NCBI GenBank assembly: GCA_015143295.1 | Contig: CM026560.1 | Location: forward strand, 7,008,501 to 7,072,500 | Direction of reading: 5' to 3' | DNA length: 64,000 nucleotides | From: Tetracentron sinense | Lineage: Eukaryota > Streptophyta > Magnoliopsida > Trochodendrales > Trochodendraceae | Part shown: positions 57,546 through 64,000 of the stretch, in pieces | How the letters are laid out: each line of letters begins with the position of its first letter | Position numbering within the stretch: position 1 is the stretch's first letter | Translations under genes and position numbers: made by a program | The notes under the pieces: generated by a model | Told to the model about the DNA's origin: nothing | The model's database searches: none | The model's input: only the letters and a program-made list of their open reading frames with translations

Positions 57546-59782
57546 GTACGGACTCCACATCCATTCCGGTTGTGTGCGAGTATATGGATGTTTTCCGGAG
57601 CCTTGCCAAGATTACCTCCTGATCGGACAATCGAGTTTATGATTGAGCTTGCTCCAGGCACGGCTCCGATTTCTAGGGCTCTATACAGGATGGACCCTAT
57701 TGAGCTTAAAGAGTTAAAGGAGCAATTGGAAGAATTGCAAGGCCTTGGCTTCATCCAGCCAAGTGTCTCACCTTGGGGAGCTCCGGTGCTCTTTGTGAAG
57801 AAGAAAGATGAGTCGATGCGGATGTGCATTGATTACAGGCAGCTAAATAAGGTCACTATCAAGAATCGCTATCTATTTTCTCGGATAGACGACTTGTTTG
57901 ACCAGTTGAAGGGCGCAAAGTTCTTCTCAAAGATCGATCTTTGATCGAGGTATCATTAGTTGAAGATCAAGGCAGAAGACATTCCGAAGACGGAATTCAG
58001 AACTCGATACGGTCACTACGAGTTTTTGGTTATGTCTTTTGGTCTAACTAACGCGTCGGCTGCATTCATGGAACTGATGAACCAGGTATTCAGATCGTCT
58101 CTTGATTAGTGTGTGTTCCTATTCTTCGATGATATCCTTGTGTATTCCAAAATACGGGATGACCATACGAGAGATCTCCACCTCACATTGCAGACTCTTT
58201 GAGAGCATAGCCTATATGCTAAGTTGAGAAAGTGCGAGTTCTGGCTGGAAAAGGTGTCATTTCTTGGCCATATGGTGTCAGCCGAGGGTATCTCAGTCGA
58301 TCCTGCGAAGATCGAGGCAATGATGAATTAGGAGAAGCCGAAGAGTGTTACCGAGATTCGCAGTTTTCTTGGCCTGGCAAGGTACTACAGGAGGTTCGTG
58401 GAGAGGTTCTCCAGCTTAGCGGCTCCGTTTACCTACCTCACATAACTTGTCGGGCTTGGGTGTGTTCTTATACAACATAAGCAGGTGGTTGCCTATGTTT
58501 CTCACCAGTTGAAGGACCATGAGCAGAACTACCCTACGCACGATCTAGAGCTTGCCGCGGTTGTCTTTGCGTTGAAGATTTGGCGTCACTACCTCTATGG
58601 GGAAGAGTTCATCGTGTTCACGGATCACAAGAACTTGAAGTATCTCTTCTTTCAGAAGGAGTTGAATATGAGGCAGCGTTGATGGATGAAGTTCATGAAG
58701 GATTATGATTGTTCTATTTAGTACCATCCGGGTAAGGCGAACATGGTAGCCGATGTACTTAGCAGACAGCTTTACAGGATTATGGCTCACATGAGGGTCC
58801 AAGAATGGAAGTTATTAAAGGATATGTGTAACCTCGACACTACCTTTAGACTTGCTACCTATGGGCTGGTGATGTTAAACATCTCAGTTAGGCTGCATAT
58901 CTTGGACCGGATCAAGAAGTTACAGAATTCGGATGCTGAGTTGCTTGTTTACCGAGACAAGTCGGTTAGTAGTGGCAGTCAGGAGGTTGCTTTGAATGGT
59001 GATGGTGCCATCACATTCAAAGGCAGGTTGTGTGTTCCCACTGACGTGGCATTGAGGGGTGAGATCTTGGACGAGGCTCATCGATCCAAGTACACGGTAC
59101 ATCCTAAAGGTACTAAGATGTACCAAAATCTCAAAAGGCACTACAGGTGGCGAAACATGAAGAGGGAAGTTGCAATGTATGTTTCTAGATGTTTGTGTGC
59201 CAGTAGGTAAAGGCCGAGCATCAGAGGCCAGCAAGTCTTTTACAGTCCCTTCCTATTTCGGAATGGAAATGTGAGAATATCTCGATGGATTTCATTGTTG
59301 GTTTACCGAGGACGGTAAGGGGCTCTGATGCTATCTGGGTAATAGTGGATAGATTGACGAAGTCTGCGCACTTTCTTCCTTACCGAACTACTTTCAGTTC
59401 AAATCAATTGGTAGCTTTGTATGTCAAGGAGGTGGTCCATCTGCACGGGGTTCTGGTTTCCATTGTGTCTGATCGAGACCCTAGGTTTACTTTCAGATTC
59501 TGGAAAACTTTTCAGAGCGCTATGGGTTCTCGGTTAGATTTCAACACTACCTTTCATCCTCAAACCGATGGACAGATTGAACGGGTGAATCAGGTTGTAG
59601 AGGATGTGCTCCGACTTGTATTTTGGACTTTCAGGGCAGTTGGGAGGAACACTTGCTGTTGGTTGAGTTCGTCTACAACAACAGTTACCAGGCGAGCATC
59701 CAAATGGCACCTTTCGAAGTGCTGTATGGTCGGAGTTGTCGATCTCCTCTATACTGGGATAAAGTCGGTGAAAAGAAAATAC
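57546..59782 (+). pseudogene. Gypsy pol (RT, RNase H, integrase), decayed
   Basis: It begins inside the protease-RT linker (SIPVV, then EYMDVF) and continues with RT ([16 protein letters not shown] in place of the usual Y/FVDD near 58126). RNase H has lost its N-terminal part near 58444. Integrase follows ([24 protein letters not shown]). Stops occur near 57942, 58108, 58199, 58330, 58680 and 58720. A solo LTR splits integrase at 59783. Protease is missing altogether. Confidence 0.88.
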
Positions 59783-61176
59783 TGATGCCCAGATAATGGA
59801 CCCTAGAGGGGGGTAAATAGGGTTTATGGCAAATTAAAAATTATTCTAAGTGATATTTGTAGAATTTAAAACTTATCACAACAATTACCAACTAAATTCA
59901 GAGATAATAAAAGAAAGAGAAGGATAGAGATACCAGACACCAGATATGTTATCGGGGTTCAGCAACTTGCCTACATCCCCGCCTTTAAGCTTTCACTTCA
60001 AGGATTTTCACACGATTCACTAATCGTTCTGTTCTTTTCCGGCAGAGAGCAAGCCTTATAATCCTTTTCCAGGCTCAGGAAGAACCTTTAATAATCCTTT
60101 TACAGGCTCAGGAGTAACCTCTTCAAGAGAGACTCTCTCTTGGATACAAGAAGACTCACTTCTTAACAGGGTGCAAGAATCCCTGATTCTTGACTTTCAA
60201 TAGAGACAAAGATTTGTGGATTTATAATCCGAATCGAAAGCTCCTTAATTGAGCTAGATAAGAATTGAATGCAAAGTTAACAATCTCTCAAAATTGATTG
60301 GAATTGAATGCTCAAAAAGAAAGGGATTAGGATTCTAAATAATCAATAGAAAATAGAGTATTGATTGCTGAGAGTTAGTGAGTGATGAATAAGCAATATG
60401 ATAGTGATTGGAATCCTTAGTATATTGTATTTTTATCATAAATCAGCTCTATTTATAGTTGGGCAATCAATATGGCCGTTGGGAGTAGTATTGAATGCGA
60501 ACTAGCTGTTTAAAAATAAAAGTTATAGGTTTTTCCCGCAGGCACTCATCAACGAGTGAGAAGGAATTTGGCTTGATTCGTCGCCGAGTGGAGACAGAAG
60601 CAATTGCTTCATTTTCCTGTCACCCACTCGTCGACGAGTCTCTTGTACTCGTCAACGAGTTCACTGAATTTTTCATTAAACTCATCATAATGAGACCATA
60701 AAGATGGGAATCATGCTAGGCCCCTTAGGCAATTAGATAATCAATATTTTAGTCATTTTTAGGGTCCAAGAATGATGTCCAAGTTATACTAGATCACCTA
60801 GGGTCTATCTAGGGATTCTATGAGCAATTCTTTTCCAATAACTTGAGGACTTTACAAGGTCCTAGACACTTTAACTTAGACACTAGTCTTCATGAAAAAT
60901 GATCTTCAATCTTGAATTTAAGAAGCTTTACTCTTGATAGATCTTCATGCATTGACTTTGAGCTTTTGGTGCTTCGTAGAAGAATTAGTCTTTGACTTTG
61001 ATCTTGATGACTTATGTTCTTCAATTCTTCGTATCTTGAAATTTGATTTGACATGTACTGCTTCTGCTGAAATTTTACAAACTCAAAGAAAATATTAGCA
61101 TATCAAGAGTCATTTCATTATTGTGGTTTCATCGAAACATTCTAGGGTACTTAGAGTTGTAACCTTGAGGCTAACA
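59783..61176 (-). repeat. Solo LTR, SIRE/Maximus-like (1394 bp)
   Basis: On the minus strand it runs TGTTAGCCTCAAGGTTACAA to CCCCCCTCTAGGGTCCATT...GGGCATCA. Flanks AATAC (59778-59782) and AATTC (61177-61181) match in four of five bases. Removing it restores the integrase reading across the site. It has ACTCGTCGACGAGT palindromes (60543-60660) and a TATA box (near 60450, CTATAAATAGAG on the minus strand). Confidence 0.8.
60543..60660 (-). promoter_or_regulatory. Four ACTCGTCGACGAGT-type palindromes
   Basis: Boxes lie at 60543-60558, 60576-60589, 60626-60639 (perfect) and 60647-60660. The last two are 21 bp apart. The array is about 90 bp upstream of the minus-strand TATA box. Confidence 0.7.
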
Positions 61177-61723
61177 AATTCTGGGTCCTGAATTGATCGA
61201 GTAGACCGCAGAAAGGGTCAAGGTCATCAAGGAGTGGTTGAAAGCTGCTCAGAATAGGCAAAAGAGCTATGCGGACACTCGCCGTAGAGACTTGGAATTC
61301 CAAGTTGGGAATCAAGTCTTTGTGAAGATTTTGCCGAGCCGAGGAATCATGAGGTTCAGGAAGAAAGGGAAACTCAGTCCTAGGTACGTGGGGCCATTCG
61401 AGATCATCACTATGGTTGGTGAGGTTGCTTACCGGGTAGCCATACCGCCTCACATTACAGCGGTCCATAATGTATTTCACATTTTCATGCTCAGGAAATA
61501 CATTCCGGATCCTTCCTACGTCATTGCTCTTGATCCCGTGGAGATTCGAGAGGATCTCACTTTGGTTGAGCAACCGGCTCAACTCTTAGATCATCAAGAT
61601 CAAGTCTTACGTACCAAGACTATCCCGTTAGTCCTCGTGAAATGGCAGCACCATTCTGCAGAAGAGGCTACGTGGGAGCGTGAAGCTGAAGTGAGGGAAA
61701 AGTACCCTCATTTGTTTTCTTGA
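61177..61723 (+). pseudogene. Gypsy integrase end and chromodomain
   Basis: This is the continuation of pol after the solo LTR. It reads openly through the GPF/Y-like module ([40 protein letters not shown]) and the chromodomain ([38 protein letters not shown]), ending at TGA 61721-61723. Confidence 0.88.
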
Positions 61724-61806
61724 TGTTCTTTTCATGTAATTTGTCATTTCTTGTTCTTTTGGTATCGTTCCAATTTCAGGGATGAAATTCTTGTAAGGGG
61801 GGAGGA

Positions 61807-62576
61807 TGTAGAACCCCGAATCTTCATTTCACTAAGTAGTGAATAGTGTTTGAATAGTGCTCAAAGTGGAGTCTTGTACACCGATGGGGTTATGCTAATG
61901 AAAATGTTTGGACATATGGTGTCCATGTGTTGATAGGTATATATATATATAGCCTAAAGGAGTGTTTTTGAGTGTACAAGGTGTTAGAGTTGGAATGGAG
62001 AAGGTCCATGTAGTAGAAAGAGGGTTTTGCGGCAGAAACAGGGGAGCACAGATCGCTCGGTGATAACACCGATCGATCACTCCAAAACCGATCACTTACT
62101 CTAGACCCCGATCGCTCGGTCAACTAGTGATCGCTCGGTATCTATCAACTGGTCAAAGATTTTGTATGGAAAAAAATTTCAGATAGGGTGTTTTCAACCG
62201 ATCTCTCAATCAAAACACTGATAGCTCGATAAGCCACCGATTGCTCAGTCCTGACCACCGATCGATCGGTTATATCCAGTTTTGCTTCATTCAGGGTGTT
62301 TAAGTCTTTAAACCACCACCCTTGCCTATAAAAGGCCCCAACTCGTGCCTAAGGGTTTCAGAAACCCATAGGGCATATTTTGAGAGAGTTTGAAAGGAGA
62401 AGAAAGGGGAAAGCTAGGGTGTTGCTCATGCTTGAAGAGAAGATCAAGATCTTCCCTTCTTTGGTGTTCTCCATCTAAAAGACTCGAGGTTCTCACTTGT
62501 TCTAAGCCTTTGGAATCGAATTCATCAATTTTACCAAGGTAGATACATTCTACTACCAAACTTGTGATAATACTAG
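61807..62576 (+). repeat. Gypsy 3' LTR, cut by an inverted LTR
   Basis: It starts TGTAGAACCCCG directly after a polypurine tract (TAAGGGGGGAGGA). It carries the palindrome array and a TATA box. It stops at 62576, where another LTR is inserted. Its start differs from the LTR at 46521, so the two may not be a pair. Confidence 0.82.
62051..62272 (+). promoter_or_regulatory. Palindrome array and TATA box of 3' LTR
   Basis: About nine ACCGATCGATCGGT-related boxes end at a perfect copy near 62257-62270. CCTATAAAAGGC follows at 62325-62336. Confidence 0.7.
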
Positions 62577-64000
62577 TGAAAGTATGCCTCTTTTTAGTTT
62601 TAGAAAAACAGTTCTTGGGGGGCATACATTGAATCCCAAGATCTGACTAAGATTCTAATTGATTTTATTCAATAAAGGTAGGAATAAAATTCACCTTTGC
62701 GACTTTGAAATTGTTAAGTCAAATCCACGTTAGAATAATACTCGCAAAACTTCACAAGTGTCAAGTCTCCTGTCGATTTACACGAACCTTCTTTTTCCTT
62801 TAAAGCTTTCTCTAATGGAAGCTAATGGCCCTTCCAAATTTTCAGCTCTAGGATTCTTGAATAAAAGATCTAATCTTTATTGATCAAGAACCTTTCTTGA
62901 TGAACAAGATGAATTCTTTCTTTTCCTCTAGATCCAATCAAGAAGACAAAAGAAGAGAGAGATGGGTGTGACTGTACACCTCAAGGAGAGATAGGAGAGG
63001 GCATGAGGTTTGAGGAGAGGGGAGAAGTTTCCAAATCTGGAAAATTTTGGAAAATTTTCTTATATCCAAAGCCTTGGACATCCACCCCTTTTATAGGCTT
63101 CATTGGTTGCTTGCAACCAAAGTTTCCTAATCCTTATCCAATAAGGATTCCTCAATTAGTTTCCTATTTGGTTTCTCCATAATTAATTAGGAATAATCAA
63201 AATAGAAACTAATCTCATCCATTTGTGTCCAACTAATCTTATCCTTATCCTAATCCAATTAGGATTCCTTGATTAGCAAGAAACTAATAGACTCCTTGTC
63301 CAACAAGGAATCTTTAATTAGTAACTAACTCTAATTAACTAACTAACCTTATCCAATAAGGATATTAGTTATTAGAAACTAATTAAATTAATAACAATTA
63401 TTATTCCTCCTTGAAGTGGGCATCCCACCCTAGGTGGGTCCCATCCACACGCCCCTAGGGTTCCAAACCCCTATTGGTCACTTGAATTATTCTTTTATAA
63501 TAATTTCCAATGGTCCTACCCATTGGGTTTTTCACATCGAATGTGATTCCACCTTTTAGAGCTTCACTATACCATATAGTGATTACTTAGAGAAATTAAT
63601 TAATTTAATTATAAATTAAATTAAATACTTTAAGAAGGTCATTGTGTGTGGGATCTAAAGGGATCTCCTATTTCCGGTTGTGGGACCAAGTACTTCACCT
63701 TTTTGGTTGAAGCATTGTTACTAGGAAACACCTTTCCTATACTCCATTAGGATTATAGAATTTTATCTATATCCCTGGACTTCCACCAATCACAATTAAT
63801 GTCCATTAACATAATGTGATTAACCTCCAGAAATTAGAGAATTGCTTGTAAGTACCATCTCACAATATATTTACAAATAAATCCTTCCACATTCTGATAT
63901 CACTTGTAAGCTTTCGGGATTGGAACAATTCCACTGTCTTAGTCCCTAGCTTATGAATAGAACTCTTTCTCATGATTACTTTTCATTGAACTGAACCTTC
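62577..64000 (-). repeat. LTR of the TGTTGGACAT family, runs off the window
   Basis: It is the inverted counterpart of 12879-15055, very similar along its whole visible length. On the plus strand it starts TGAAAGTATGCCTC, preceded by ACTAG (possible target duplication). AT-rich palindromes (63125-63365) and a minus-strand TATA box (near 63091) are present. Confidence 0.85.

Overview
The window is nuclear DNA from a flowering plant. Three things support this: spliced genes with GT-AG introns, a plant-type BTF3/NAC-beta gene, and a dense, nested load of LTR retrotransposons with tRNA-Met-type primer sites. I could not place the species. All annotation is by reading the sequence, and no database search was run.

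Layout. 1-6995: the 3' part of a Ty3/gypsy chromovirus (Tekay/Del-like) with an intact-looking gag (5' end outside the window), an intact pol and a 2.4 kb 3' LTR. 7000-8500: telomere-like minisatellite, a foldback MITE and AT-rich sequence. About 8560-32800: one host gene, BTF3 (nascent polypeptide-associated complex beta subunit). Its five coding exons total only 465 nt but are spread over 8.4 kb, and a probable 5'UTR exon lies 15.5 kb further upstream. Intron 1 holds an old minus-strand Ty3/gypsy element broken by three later LTRs (10439-12308, 12879-15055, 16154-19926) and a LINE fragment. Intron 2 holds a pogo-like DNA transposon with terminal inverted repeats of about 700 bp and a gypsy gag fragment. 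33000-45000: lower-TE sequence with a previously hidden four-exon minus-strand gene (36899-39293) for a 140-residue tail-anchored-looking protein, plus MITEs, a LINE tail and microsatellites. 45050-64000: a second TE pile-up made of LTR remnants, a gypsy 5' LTR with primer site and decayed gag, a minus-strand LTR element of another family that contains a solo gypsy LTR, a decayed gypsy pol split by a solo LTR, its 3' LTR, and an LTR running off the window end.

The most unusual signal is in the LTR promoters. LTRs of at least four unrelated families each carry an array of short palindromes directly upstream of the TATA box. The palindrome sequence differs by family: ACCGATCGATCGGT in gypsy, ATCCAGTCGACTGGAT and ACTCGTCGACGAGT in two SIRE-like LTRs, AGGGTCGACCCT in another LTR, and AT-rich CCTTATTGGATAAGG in a fifth. 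In the CpG-centred families neighbouring copies sit about 19-23 bp apart, near two helical turns. A second notable signal is a 135-nt GT-AG segment between gag and protease of the first element; removing it would fuse Gag to Pol in frame. A third is a conserved hairpin followed by a short acidic reading frame in the downstream part of several gypsy LTRs.
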